This document shows, piece by piece, positions 1 through 6,928 of a DNA stretch of 46,148 bases (position 1 is the first letter of the stretch; each line of letters starts with the position of its first letter). A program made the translations under genes and the position numbers. The notes beneath the pieces were generated by a model. That model was not told the DNA's origin. It did not search any database and worked only from the letters and a program-made list of their open reading frames with translations. Location of the stretch: NCBI GenBank assembly GCA_043763155.1, contig JAYULW010000011.1, positions 1-46,148 of the forward strand, written 5' to 3'. This DNA is from JANYBV01 sp043763155 (GTDB lineage Bacteria; Pseudomonadota; Alphaproteobacteria; Rickettsiales; SXRF01).

Positions 1-689
1 CCGATCAGAGTTTTGCCTATAGCAAAGCGTTGGTTGACCGGCTCAAGGCCAATCGCCTGCAGGTGATGCGGCTTTCCATGGCACAGGATTATGAAACGGC
101 GTTCGATGCCGCGCTTTATGTCATGTGCCTGCGTGACCTTAACCCATCCTATTATTATGGTCATGACTGGCTACAGGTGCGCGCCAATAAATACAGCGTC
201 AGCATCGGTACGGACGATATGAGCAAAGCGCTCAAAGCCCAGGAAGAAACCTTGCTCAAGGCCTTGCCGATGGCATGGCTGAATCACAAGGATGAAGCCG
301 AACGCTGGCAGGCATTCTGCGCACTCAGCGTTGAGGACAAGCAACGGCTGTTTGCCGCTTGTGTTGCCCGCGCGCTGACACCGCAGTTGTCTAGTGAAAA
401 AGGCAAATCCTTCCTGTTCGATATTGTTGGTCAGCGCCTTGGCGTCGATGTCGCACAGCACTGGCGTCCGAGGAAGGATAATTTCCTCGATGCCGTCACG
501 AAGAAGGACGTGCTGGCAATCGGCCAGGAAGTGCTCAGCGAAGAGTGGGCAAAGCAACACGCCAGCAAGAAAAAGGATGAAGCGGTTGCTCCACTTGATG
601 CCGCCTTTGCCAATCCCGACCAGCCACAATTCACGCCGGAGCAGCAAGAACGACTGAAAACGTGGCTGCCTAAAGGCATGGCGTTTTAA
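1..689 (+). CDS. Large ParB-like partition/nuclease-fold protein, C-terminal part (5' end outside window)
   Basis: The reading frame is open to the left edge (a TTG at 30 is only an internal codon), so the start and the ParB/Srx domain are missing. What remains is a mostly helical, charged region, a Lys/Ala-rich linker, and an end reading TWLPKGMAF. A C-terminal 'WLP' finish is, from memory, seen in long ParB/RepB-like proteins of alphaproteobacterial plasmids and ICEs, where a ParB domain is followed by a helical tail rich in ALVDRL- and AL-type helices, as here. The likely role is DNA binding or segregation of the element, but the catalytic and CTP-binding part cannot be seen. The next gene starts 64 bases downstream on the same strand, so they may be cotranscribed. 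Family call moderate; function inferred. Confidence 0.5.
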   Translation, partial: DQSFAYSKALVDRLKANRLQVMRLSMAQDYETAFDAALYVMCLRDLNPSYYYGHDWLQVRANKYSVSIGTDDMSKALKAQEETLLKALPMAWLNHKDEAERWQAFCALSVEDKQRLFAACVARALTPQLSSEKGKSFLFDIVGQRLGVDVAQHWRPRKDNFLDAVTKKDVLAIGQEVLSEEWAKQHASKKKDEAVAPLDAAFANPDQPQFTPEQQERLKTWLPKGMAF

Positions 690-752
690 CTCTTCCCTTC
701 ACCAATGGCGGGGCATCACAGCCCCGCCATCTTTTCCTATAGCGAGGATACG

Positions 753-1136
753 ATGGACACTTACCTTTCCACATGGCTGGCGCTTGGCCGGAATAATCGC
801 TGGGTGCGCCGCGCCTGCGACCCGGAATTTAACGAACGCAGCTTTTACGAATGTCAGGATATGGCCGAGCTGATCGGCAAACTCCGGCAAGGCAACTGGT
901 CACTTGGTAGCGCATTCACGCTCGGAAATCTCTGCTTTATCCAGCAGGATGATGGCGGCGACGAATGGCTGACGATTAAAGAGGACGTGGCGTTTGAGAG
1001 CATGTCCTGCGGCTGGATGATAAAACATCGCGGCGAAGCCTACCTAATCGGCATCATCGAAGCGATACAGCGCGCGAGCAAAGACGATTGCCGGATGCTG
1101 CGCTACATGCCAGAGGACATGGCGGCAGCTGTATGA
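753..1136 (+). CDS. Hypothetical 127-aa accessory protein
   Basis: I do not recognise this protein. The ATG at 753 is preferred because GCGAGGAT precedes it at Shine-Dalgarno distance; an upstream in-frame ATG at 705 lacks one. The product is soluble, with several Trp residues (WLALGRNNRW near the N-terminus, GNWSLG and CGWMIKHRGEAYL later) and no signal peptide or membrane segment. Its TGA overlaps the ATG of the next gene (ATGA at 1133-1136), so the two are translationally coupled. Short, Trp-rich, domain-free proteins like this are common in plasmid/ICE accessory blocks next to ParB-like genes. No function is proposed. Confidence 0.7.
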   Translation: MDTYLSTWLALGRNNRWVRRACDPEFNERSFYECQDMAELIGKLRQGNWSLGSAFTLGNLCFIQQDDGGDEWLTIKEDVAFESMSCGWMIKHRGEAYLIGIIEAIQRASKDDCRMLRYMPEDMAAAV

Positions 1137-1432
1137 CCGTACTGTTTCAGGCGCTTTACACCTATCGCGGCCAGCCCTACCGCATCGATGTGATTGAGCA
1201 TTACACCGGCGGCAAGTGCTGGACGCTTTACCGTATCAAGAAACCTAGCCGTTATCATCCCCAGGTGACGCTACCGGACATTCTGATGGCGGAAAAAGTG
1301 CCTGCGTTCAGTCGCGCTGAATGTAACCGCTTTCCTAAGCAGGCGGGATTACATGCGAACGGATTGCTGGATTATTACCTGACCTGTGAGCAAGAAGGAG
1401 TGCCGGCACATGACCAGCTCCCCTTACTTTAA
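1133..1432 (+). CDS. Hypothetical 99-aa accessory protein
   Basis: The start at 1133 is set by a four-base ATGA overlap with the preceding gene. The product begins MTVLFQALYTYRGQPYRID and looks like a small beta-rich soluble protein (short alternating hydrophobic strands, conserved-looking GGKCWTLYRI). There is no signal peptide or known motif. Its 3' end overlaps the following methyltransferase-like gene by 23 bases, and that gene's Shine-Dalgarno lies inside this coding region, so three genes from 753 to 2180 form one coupled transcript. Function unknown. Confidence 0.65.
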   Translation: MTVLFQALYTYRGQPYRIDVIEHYTGGKCWTLYRIKKPSRYHPQVTLPDILMAEKVPAFSRAECNRFPKQAGLHANGLLDYYLTCEQEGVPAHDQLPLL

Positions 1433-2180
1433 GGATTTTCGCAAGCACTTCGACCAGTTGAGCTATCGGCGTAATTGGCATGAAGTGTTTCGAGATTTTA
1501 TCGAGATTGCCGCCTGTACCGTGCATCAGCAGCCTTATCATGAGGGCGCACTGACGATGGATGCAGAATTTGAGCGTATCGAGCAGTGCTACATGGAAAC
1601 CATCAAGAAATATGATGCTAAAGAGCTTAATGCGATTACGGCGCTCTATGGCATATCGGTGATAGCACTGCGCGATACCAAAGAGGATTTTATCGGGCAG
1701 ATTTACATGGATTTGGGTATCTCCAATAAATTCAATGGCGAGTTTTTCACGCCGGTGCATGTCTGCCGGATGATGGCACAAATACAAATGCACGGCGCCG
1801 GTGAGTTGATAGAGCGCCAGGGCATCATCCGCGTATCCGAGCCCTGCTGTGGTGCAGGCGTCATGCTGATCGAGGCGGCGAATGCGCTGCGTGATGAAGG
1901 GCATGACCCACGCCGGGTGATGTGGTTTCAGGCAATCGATATTAACCGCACCTGTTTTAACATGGCGTATTTCCAGCTGTCGGTGCTGCAGCTGGTGGGC
2001 GAAGTGGTGCATGGCGATACGCTGCGCATGGAATGGTGGGAACGCAGGGAAACGCCGATGTGGAAGATCATCCGCGAAACGAAGGGCATCCCGCAAGACC
2101 CCTTGCCGGAATTTAAGCCCTTGCCCCCGGCGCCGCCGATAGTGGTGAAAACGAAAAACCAGATGGCATTTGAGTTTTGA
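1410..2180 (+). CDS. N6-adenine DNA methyltransferase-like protein without a visible NPPY motif
   Basis: The ATG at 1410 follows AAGGAG at 1395-1400; an in-frame GTG at 1386 has no such site. The 256-aa product matches the type I (HsdM-like) N6-methylase fold: SNKFNGEFFTP is the typical entry segment, and EPCCGAGVML at about residues 144-153 is SAM-binding motif I. An acidic AIDINRTC (motif II) and HGDTLRM follow. In HsdM-type enzymes the catalytic NPPF/Y motif comes soon after GDTL. Here the protein instead runs into a Pro-rich tail (EFKPLPPAPP) and stops. It may bind SAM without methylating DNA, or belong to a divergent ICE-borne subfamily. Coupled to the two upstream genes. Confidence 0.75.
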   Translation: MTSSPYFKDFRKHFDQLSYRRNWHEVFRDFIEIAACTVHQQPYHEGALTMDAEFERIEQCYMETIKKYDAKELNAITALYGISVIALRDTKEDFIGQIYMDLGISNKFNGEFFTPVHVCRMMAQIQMHGAGELIERQGIIRVSEPCCGAGVMLIEAANALRDEGHDPRRVMWFQAIDINRTCFNMAYFQLSVLQLVGEVVHGDTLRMEWWERRETPMWKIIRETKGIPQDPLPEFKPLPPAPPIVVKTKNQMAFEF

Positions 2181-2317
2181 GAAAGCATCCCCGCGCGACG
2201 AATTGCGCGGAGATAGCAGCCGCCGTTTACGATACGGCTTGACCTGCTGCGTCATCACCTGATGCCGCGCCTTCCCCTGCCGAGGCCGAATCATTATGGA
2301 CGAGCAATTGCACTTGG
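2181..2317 (+). other. Intergenic segment with two hairpins
   Basis: Non-coding stretch after the methyltransferase-like gene. It contains the hairpin CCGCGC-N8-GCGCGG near 2191-2210 and a second inverted repeat (AGCCG/CGGCT) near 2218-2240. Neither is followed by a T-run, so they are not clear intrinsic terminators. The triplicated promoter module starts directly afterwards. Confidence 0.35.
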
Positions 2318-2437
2318 CAAACTTGCTATAAGCTGTTGCTTTTTATTGTTTTTATGGTCGATTTTTGTGGACGGTAAAGTGTCCGTGTGATTGGATTTAG
2401 ATACTGAATTTCAATCACTTAACCAGAAAGGAATCGT
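2318..2437 (+). promoter_or_regulatory. Triplicated promoter/leader module, copy 1
   Basis: Roughly 120 bases that recur at 3967-4089 and 7028-7162. Shared landmarks in order: GCAAACTTGCTA, TAAGCTGTTG, a T-rich tract, GTCGATTTTTGTG, an ACGG-N8-CCGT dyad (2371-2386), TTGGAT, then CACTTAA close to the ribosome binding site. The dyad lies between TTGTGG and TGATTG, a possible -35/-10 pair 17 bases apart, so it could be an operator in the spacer. Distance from the dyad to the ATG is about 50 bases in all copies. The repeat is seen directly; the promoter role is inferred. Confidence 0.65.
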
Positions 2438-2722
2438 ATGAATTTATCCAAACAGAAGCAGCTCACCAGCAGTGCGATGTTTTACACGCCGGGCATCTTC
2501 CGCGCCATGCAGCATGACTACCGCGTGGGCAAGCGCCACAAGGCGACACGTGAGCGCGCCATCAAAACCATGAGCGATGGTTATGGCCTGACGCGTGAGG
2601 AAGCCGAGGGCATTTTAAGCGGCAGCATCCCGGTAGCGATCGATGACGATGCCGGCACGGTGACACTTCTTAATCCGAGCGAACAGCCTGAAAGCGGAGC
2701 GGTCTATGTCCAGAAAATTTGA
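2438..2722 (+). CDS. Hypothetical 94-aa protein under promoter module copy 1
   Basis: Not recognised. It starts at the first ATG after the repeated promoter module, with AGAAAGGAA as ribosome binding site. The product has a basic N-terminal half (QHDYRVGKRHKATRERAIK) followed by a helix containing YGLTREEAEGIL and an acidic C-terminus. No signal peptide or membrane segment is seen. The basic/helical N-terminus could contact nucleic acid, but this is only a guess. The last 17 bases overlap the start of the next gene, indicating an operon of at least three genes (2438-3952). Confidence 0.65.
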   Translation: MNLSKQKQLTSSAMFYTPGIFRAMQHDYRVGKRHKATRERAIKTMSDGYGLTREEAEGILSGSIPVAIDDDAGTVTLLNPSEQPESGAVYVQKI

Positions 2723-3338
2723 AGGCGTATCGACACCGTGGGGCAAATCGCAGGGCGGCAACCAGTATATGCCCGGCGTCACGTTTTACCACACCCCAGG
2801 CCATGGCGGATTGAAGGTGTTTCAGAAACTCAATGCCGAGATACCCGCCGAGTTTCGATGTGACGATGGCTGGTATGAAGAAGATTGTGATTTTGCCATC
2901 CCCTTTTATTTCTTGTTTGATGCCATCCGCGCACATTGCCTGACGCATGGGCTGGAAGGCCATACGATGAGCGTAGAGGAATGGTTCGGCAAATACGATG
3001 CCGCATACTACCGCAGCGTGATGGAGCGATACCGCCCTGCCGCATGTGTGCTTCATTTTGGCACGGAATACAGTGACGAGCAGTTGAAAGATCGCTTTTC
3101 CACCCGCACCGGACTCGACGCGGAGATTGCCTATTTGAAGCGCAAGCTGGCAACGCCAAAGCTAAAGCCCGGTCATAGCATCGTATTCGATAAGCCTATC
3201 AGCTTCCAGAGCGGCAGGGAATTCAGCACCTTCACCTATGAAGGACGCAACAATTTCAGAACACCGTGCGGCCATGCCGTGCGTATCACCCGCTGGCAGC
3301 ATTTTGCCTACAGCATCCCCTCAACCCTCACAGCCTAA
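2706..3338 (+). CDS. DUF7007-like accessory protein
   Basis: The 210-aa product opens with STPWGKSQGGNQYMPGVTFY and then HGGLKVFQKLNAEIP and DDGWYEEDCDFA. The order TPWG ... HGG ... GWYEED matches what I know as the DUF7007 family of plasmid and ICE accessory proteins. The C-terminal third is less typical, with a long charged helix (EIAYLKRKLATPKLKPGH) and a beta-rich end. No biochemical function is established for the family to my knowledge. The gene overlaps the preceding one and sits 11 bases before the next, inside the operon driven by promoter module copy 1. Family call moderate; function unknown. Confidence 0.6.
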   Translation: MSRKFEGVSTPWGKSQGGNQYMPGVTFYHTPGHGGLKVFQKLNAEIPAEFRCDDGWYEEDCDFAIPFYFLFDAIRAHCLTHGLEGHTMSVEEWFGKYDAAYYRSVMERYRPAACVLHFGTEYSDEQLKDRFSTRTGLDAEIAYLKRKLATPKLKPGHSIVFDKPISFQSGREFSTFTYEGRNNFRTPCGHAVRITRWQHFAYSIPSTLTA

Positions 3339-3349
3339 GGAGAAAGACT

Positions 3350-3952
3350 ATGCCTAATTGGTGCAGTAATTATTTAGAAATCACCGCCGAACCGCCCGTC
3401 ATTGCCGCGCTGCTTGCGAAGGCGAAAGGAAAGGCCTCGCCGGAATGCGATGTCATCCGCGAGTTTTCGTATCTGCCTTTTTTTCAGGAACAGATCGACG
3501 CTTGCGAGGATTATGAAGCCCAGTGGTACGAGTTCATGCTGGCCAAGGTCGGCTGCAAATGGTTTCCGGTCATTGAGCCGGATGCGATATGCGTGACCGA
3601 AAATCGCATCGGCATATCGTTTGAATCACCGTGGAGCCCGCCTATTGCAGGCACGAGCGTAATTGCCGACTGGATGCGCAAGCAAGGTTTCGTCTTCCAG
3701 CTCCAGCTTACCTACGAAGAATCCGGCTGCGCCTATTGCGGTGTCTTCACCGCCGATGAGGACGGCGAAGAAGATCAGTGCGGCGACTATGCCGAGCTGG
3801 ATGCCGACATGCTGCGCGAGGGCAAAGAGGAAGATTACGAGGACGTGTGCAAGAGTTTCGACATCAGTTTTACTGACCTGCAAGCGCGCGCCACCGAGGA
3901 TACGGAGTACGTCACGCTCTGCCCGGAATTTTATCGTAACCCTGCGAGGTGA
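3350..3952 (+). CDS. Api92/YubB-type ferredoxin-like fold protein (DUF1281-like)
   Basis: The ATG at 3350 follows AAGGAGAAAGACT. The N-terminus MPNWCSNYLEI is the signature opening of the Api92-like/YubB family carried by conjugative plasmids and ICEs, and the rest (WYEFMLAKVGCKW, then ESPWSPPIAG) follows the same plan. Family members are about 150-250 aa, so the 200-aa product is full length. The C-terminal half is strongly acidic (DEDGEEDQCGDYAELDADM), a composition often seen in DNA-mimic or antirestriction proteins, although no antirestriction activity can be claimed here. Last gene before promoter module copy 2. Confidence 0.65.
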   Translation: MPNWCSNYLEITAEPPVIAALLAKAKGKASPECDVIREFSYLPFFQEQIDACEDYEAQWYEFMLAKVGCKWFPVIEPDAICVTENRIGISFESPWSPPIAGTSVIADWMRKQGFVFQLQLTYEESGCAYCGVFTADEDGEEDQCGDYAELDADMLREGKEEDYEDVCKSFDISFTDLQARATEDTEYVTLCPEFYRNPAR

Positions 3953-3966
3953 ATGTATGGTAACGC

Positions 3967-4089
3967 TTTGCAAACTTGCTAATAAGCTGTTGATTTTATT
4001 GGTTTTTAATGTCGATTTTTGTGGACGGTCAGATGTCTGTGTGGTTGGATTTGTCTTGTAACAACCACTTAAAAAACAAGGAGAAATTT
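3967..4089 (+). promoter_or_regulatory. Triplicated promoter/leader module, copy 2
   Basis: Second copy of the module found at 2318-2437. It has GCAAACTTGCTAATAAGC, TTGATTTTATTGG, GTCGATTTTTGTGGACGG and TTGGATT, then CACTTAA and AAGGAGA before the ATG. The dyad is ACGG (4025-4028), eight bases, CTGT (4037-4040), so one arm differs from CCGT by a change that keeps a G-U pair if it acts as RNA. The eight central bases differ from those of the other copies while the arms are kept. Confidence 0.65.
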
Positions 4090-4476
4090 ATGTGTATCCA
4101 TCAAGAGCATTATGACCGGCTCATCGCCCTGTACCCAGAATTGCCGGAGCAGGAAGCAAAATCGGTTTTGCATATTCCAGCAGAGCCGATGAGTGCCGCT
4201 ATCACGGTGAAGCATCGCGGTGAATCGTTCCTGCGGGTAGAGATTGCTTTTCTTTATCCTGCCAACGGCAAGCTGTTACCTGACCATAAGATACTGGTGC
4301 GCGTCGATCTGTATGAACGCAAGGCCGTGCCGGAATCGATTTGGTTTCAAGGCCGTGGCACCCAACATACGCGCGAGCCGAAAGTGGGCGTCAACCAGCA
4401 GATCGTCAATGTCATCGCTAGGCGCTTAGGCGATTGGCTCACCACTTTAACCGCAACCAGCGCAGTCGTGCATTAA
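4090..4476 (+). CDS. Hypothetical 128-aa protein, distantly like the DUF6908/DUF1249 type
   Basis: The start at 4090 is the first ATG after promoter module copy 2, with AAGGAG upstream. The product begins MCIHQEHYDRLIALYPELP, a helix plus 'Y..L..L.P' pattern that resembles the opening of the DUF6908-like protein encoded at 4764. The middle (LRVEIAFLYPANGKLLPDHKI) resembles that protein's HYYEQNGDLVPDPDME segment in layout: hydrophobic strand, N-G-x-L-x-P-D, then another strand. The two may be diverged relatives, but similarity is weak by eye. Soluble, no signal peptide. First gene of the 4090-5611 group. Confidence 0.55.
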   Translation: MCIHQEHYDRLIALYPELPEQEAKSVLHIPAEPMSAAITVKHRGESFLRVEIAFLYPANGKLLPDHKILVRVDLYERKAVPESIWFQGRGTQHTREPKVGVNQQIVNVIARRLGDWLTTLTATSAVVH

Positions 4477-4494
4477 CCTCAGGAGTTACCGAAA

Positions 4495-4767
4495 ATGGCT
4501 CTTTACCTACATTTGCTAGGCGCATTTGCGCGCCCAGAAGATGCCCAAAGCAAGGATGCTGTGGGCTGGATACACACGCTCGGCCCGCTGAAAGCGGTGG
4601 CAAAATTACAAGATGGTCGTGTGCATTTGGATTTCAAGCACCGCAATAACGCGCAGCATGAGGGGTTGGACGAAGGACAATTCTTAAAGCGCGTCGGCAA
4701 CCGCTACGAGTTCGGCGGCGAGCTTTATGCCACCTATGTCATTAACGCAAAAAGGAGATACCCATGA
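4495..4767 (+). CDS. Hypothetical 90-aa protein
   Basis: Not recognised. It starts 18 bases after the previous stop with CAGGAG at ribosome-binding distance. The product is small and soluble (MALYLHLLGAFARPED at the N-terminus, then GPLKAVAKL and LDFKHRNNAQHEG) and ends in a basic KRRYP. The TGA overlaps the next ATG (ATGA at 4764-4767), so the two are translationally coupled. Its place among plasmid-type accessory genes suggests an element-maintenance or host-interaction role, but nothing in the sequence specifies which. Confidence 0.6.
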   Translation: MALYLHLLGAFARPEDAQSKDAVGWIHTLGPLKAVAKLQDGRVHLDFKHRNNAQHEGLDEGQFLKRVGNRYEFGGELYATYVINAKRRYP

Positions 4768-5192
4768 AGCAAGCCCTAATCAAGCAATGCCAGGCCAATT
4801 ATAAGCGCCTGCTTGAGCTGTTGCCGGATGTGCAAACAATGGAACAAGGCAGCGCAGTCAAGATGAAGGCCAATCAGTTCATGGATTTGTGCATCGATGT
4901 CATCCAGCAGCAAGGCACCGTCACGCAGATCAGCATGGCGCATTATTACGAGCAGAACGGCGATTTAGTGCCGGACCCGGATATGGAAGTGATGCTGATG
5001 CACGTCACGCGTATGGCACTGCCGGTGCATTTCCAGAATGCGCTTGCCTACCGCGTCTGCATCGAAGGCACGAAGATCATCAACGGCAAGGAATTTGCCG
5101 ACCAGAGTTGCTTTCTAAGCATGTGGCTACGCAACATCAAGTCGCAAGGCCACGCAATCGTAACCCCTAACCAAACCGATAAAGGAGAATAA
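4764..5192 (+). CDS. DUF6908-like accessory protein
   Basis: The 142-aa product contains, in order, YKRLLELLPDV, MDLCIDVIQQ, SMAHYYEQNGDLVPDPDMEV and LSMWLRNIKSQGH. The central H-Y-x-E-Q-N-G-D-L-x-P-D-P-x-M-E block and the C-terminal WLRN.K.QGH block are the hallmarks I associate with the DUF6908 family of ICE and plasmid accessory regions. Length fits the family. No function is known to me; no signal peptide or membrane segment. It is coupled by ATGA to the gene before it and lies two bases before the next start, so 4495-5611 reads as one transcript. Confidence 0.7.
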   Translation: MKQALIKQCQANYKRLLELLPDVQTMEQGSAVKMKANQFMDLCIDVIQQQGTVTQISMAHYYEQNGDLVPDPDMEVMLMHVTRMALPVHFQNALAYRVCIEGTKIINGKEFADQSCFLSMWLRNIKSQGHAIVTPNQTDKGE

Positions 5193-5194
5193 TT

Positions 5195-5611
5195 ATGGCA
5201 GACATGTACGGTGCGATAAGCTCAAACACCTTCACTGTGAAGGATGTCGAAAAATTCAAGGCATGGTTCGAAGGCTACCATTTTGGCGATGAGGTCGAGC
5301 TGTTCATCCGCGAGGAAGAACGCCATGTCAGCTTCGGCAGCTACGAGCAGTATCCATCCGCGCATCCGCGTGTCATGGACAGCGATGGCTTTCCCGAAGA
5401 CGCCGATCTTAAAACCTTTGCCGAAGAACTATGCGAGCATCTGGAATCAGGCGAAGTATTTTCGGTCACAGCGGGCGGCAATGAGAAGCTGCGCTACGTG
5501 TCGTTCGACCAGCTCATCATCGCCCAGGAACACCCCGGCGAACCGCTGTATGAGCATTATAGCAGCGAGGATGGGAACGATGTTTTGCTCAAGCGGGTGC
5601 GCGGTGAATAA
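5195..5611 (+). CDS. Hypothetical 138-aa acidic protein
   Basis: Starts two bases after the preceding stop, with AAAGGAGAA as ribosome binding site. The product is acidic (many Glu and Asp), has the N-terminal pattern MYGAISSNTFTVKDVEKFKAWFEG, a central YEQYPSAHPRV, and a C-terminus ending LLKRVRGE. I do not recognise a named family with confidence; small acidic proteins of this length recur beside DUF6908-like genes. No membrane or export signals. It ends the 4090-5611 operon; a new promoter follows. Confidence 0.6.
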   Translation: MADMYGAISSNTFTVKDVEKFKAWFEGYHFGDEVELFIREEERHVSFGSYEQYPSAHPRVMDSDGFPEDADLKTFAEELCEHLESGEVFSVTAGGNEKLRYVSFDQLIIAQEHPGEPLYEHYSSEDGNDVLLKRVRGE

Positions 5612-5633
5612 ATAGTTAAGGTGTTGTTTTTAC

Positions 5634-5661
5634 TTGCTTTAATTGGATGTCCTGCTAAAGT
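5634..5661 (+). promoter_or_regulatory. Probable sigma70-type promoter for the DUF488-like gene
   Basis: TTGCTT at 5634-5639 and TAAAGT at 5656-5661 are separated by 16 bases in the 82-base gap between two genes. Transcription would start near 5668, giving a short leader before the ATG at 5694. Seen by inspection only. Confidence 0.4.
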
Positions 5662-5693
5662 AACACTCCAACTTTTTACCGTAGGAATCCATC

Positions 5694-6101
5694 ATGCAAA
5701 CCAGCTGCTTCAAACATTACAACGGCGCAGGCCGTATCATTATCTCACGCGGCTATCCACGCGACCTCGGCAGTGGCTACAAAATTTACCGTGCGCTTGC
5801 GCCCGGCGAATGGTTCAGGCTTCCTGAATACAGCTCCAACCAAGATAAATTCCGCCAACGCTATTTTGGCGAGATACTCGCACCACTGAATCCGCAGGCA
5901 GTGTATGACCACCTGCATAAACTCGCCGGCGATGCTGAGCCGGTATTGCTGTGCTGGGAGAAAGACCCCAGCAAGCCGGATGATTGGTGTCACCGGCGCA
6001 TGGTGGCGGAGTGGTTTTATGATGCGTTGGGTGTGGCCGTGCCGGAATATATGCCGGAGAAAAAATCCAAGCCAGCGTCGAAACAACAATCGCTGTTTTA
6101 G
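5694..6101 (+). CDS. DUF488-like protein
   Basis: The 135-aa product starts at ATG 5694 after TAGGAA. Key segments are ISRGYP near the start and EPVLLCWEKD followed by DDWCHRRMVAEWF in the last third. A 'LLC.E.....CHR..(L/V)A' motif is typical of DUF488 proteins, whose biochemical role is not established. Plasmid-borne relatives are common. The end is basic, Lys/Ser-rich and finishes QQSLF; a QxxLF tail resembles the beta-clamp-binding peptides of replication and repair proteins (inference). The stop overlaps, tail to tail, the end of the minus-strand gene at 6098. Confidence 0.55.
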   Translation: MQTSCFKHYNGAGRIIISRGYPRDLGSGYKIYRALAPGEWFRLPEYSSNQDKFRQRYFGEILAPLNPQAVYDHLHKLAGDAEPVLLCWEKDPSKPDDWCHRRMVAEWFYDALGVAVPEYMPEKKSKPASKQQSLF

Positions 6102-6292
6102 CCGCTATTGGCGGTGGTAGCAGCCGCCACAACCGGAGCCGCAGGTGCCGCCGCCGTTTGAGCGGTAGCGGGCATTTTAGGCATAGTGGAAGAAAGCGGC
6201 GGTGTGCCTCTGGTGTTTGGCATCATCGACATCAGCGGCGGCATGCCATCCATCGCGAAGGTATCACCGGTGTTTCCATTGTTTCTTACCAT
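6098..6292 (-). CDS. 64-aa Met/Pro-rich small protein resembling the tail of its upstream neighbour
   Basis: The ATG at 6292 lies one base after the stop of the upstream membrane-protein gene (TGATATG), so translation is probably coupled. The product has no predicted domain: DGMPPLMSMMPNTRGTPPLS is followed by an Ala/Pro/Thr-rich tail. This closely mirrors the C-terminal tail of the 196-aa protein before it (NGLPPISSMMP ... KGTPPLSSAMP ... Ala/Pro-rich), so the small gene looks like a partial duplication of the end of that gene. Possible roles are a soluble partner, a decoy of the tail, or a non-functional duplication. No membrane segment. Confidence 0.5.
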   Translation of the reverse strand: MVRNNGNTGDTFAMDGMPPLMSMMPNTRGTPPLSSTMPKMPATAQTAAAPAAPVVAAATTANSG

Positions 6293-6293
6293 A

Positions 6294-6884
6294 TCACTTC
6301 CCCGTTTGAGCGTTGCCACTGGCAGGTGCAGCTGGAGCCGCTGGCGCAGCTGGAACGACCGGCATTGCAGAGGATAATGGAGGCGTGCCTTTTGTGAGAT
6401 CAGGCATCATTGACGATATAGGCGGTAAGCCATTCTGTATTTCGCGCGGGTCTCCCATATTCTTTCCTTGTCCGGTGTTGATTATGGCAAAGATTATAAA
6501 CAAAACTATGCCAAAGGTAAAACCAGAAATAGCAAGAATGTTAAGCCGCTTTGTGTAACGCGCCCATTTGTGAAGGTTGGCAATAAATTTGGTATCGTGC
6601 TCGTATTTCGCTTTATTGACCGTGAAGGTGTCCAGCCGGTCAGCCGTGTATGCCGCCGTGATAAATGAATAGAGCGTGGAGAGCATGGAAACAGCAAGGC
6701 ACACCCAGGTAATCTTCAACAGCCATAGCGCATGACCTGTATAGACCTTCTCATAAAAAGTCAGGGAAACACCGAGCGCTGCAGAGCAAAGAGTGAGCAA
6801 CGCCTTGTCGCGCGACTCATGGCTCTTATCGTAAATCTGCCGAATGAGATCTAAATTTTTTGTGTCGATGTCGCTGTCAGTCAT
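6294..6884 (-). CDS. Two-TM membrane protein with a Met/Pro/Ala-rich tail
   Basis: The ATG at 6884 (MTDSDIDTKNLDLI) is preferred because a consensus-like promoter ends six bases before it; longer in-frame starts would run through the promoter and the tRNA-like sequence. The 196-aa product has a helical N-terminus, membrane segments at about 45-90 (ALLTLCSAALGVSL, then LLKITWVCLAVSML), a cytoplasmic-looking helix (KAKYEHDTKFIANLHKW), a third hydrophobic stretch (ISGFTFGIVLFIIFAII) and a low-complexity Met/Pro/Ala tail. I do not recognise a family. Small membrane proteins on the opposite strand within mobile elements are often accessory 'morons', but no function can be assigned. Confidence 0.6.
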   Translation of the reverse strand: MTDSDIDTKNLDLIRQIYDKSHESRDKALLTLCSAALGVSLTFYEKVYTGHALWLLKITWVCLAVSMLSTLYSFITAAYTADRLDTFTVNKAKYEHDTKFIANLHKWARYTKRLNILAISGFTFGIVLFIIFAIINTGQGKNMGDPREIQNGLPPISSMMPDLTKGTPPLSSAMPVVPAAPAAPAAPASGNAQTGK

Positions 6885-6890
6885 GACGCA

Positions 6891-6918
6891 ATTATAGGCG
6901 TTCACATCAACATGACAA
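6891..6918 (-). promoter_or_regulatory. Consensus-like promoter giving a nearly leaderless transcript
   Basis: On the minus strand TTGTCA (6918-6913) and TATAAT (6896-6891) are 16 bases apart. The ATG of the membrane-protein gene lies six bases after the -10 box, so transcription should begin at or next to the start codon and the mRNA would be leaderless. This is the best -10 box seen in the left element. Confidence 0.6.
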
Positions 6919-6928
6919 CGCATGAAAT

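Noticed and set aside
1335..2294. 319-codon open frame on the minus strand
   Set aside because: It lies wholly opposite the methyltransferase-like gene, is Arg/His-rich without any domain, and lacks a ribosome binding site; it is the mirror of the real gene.
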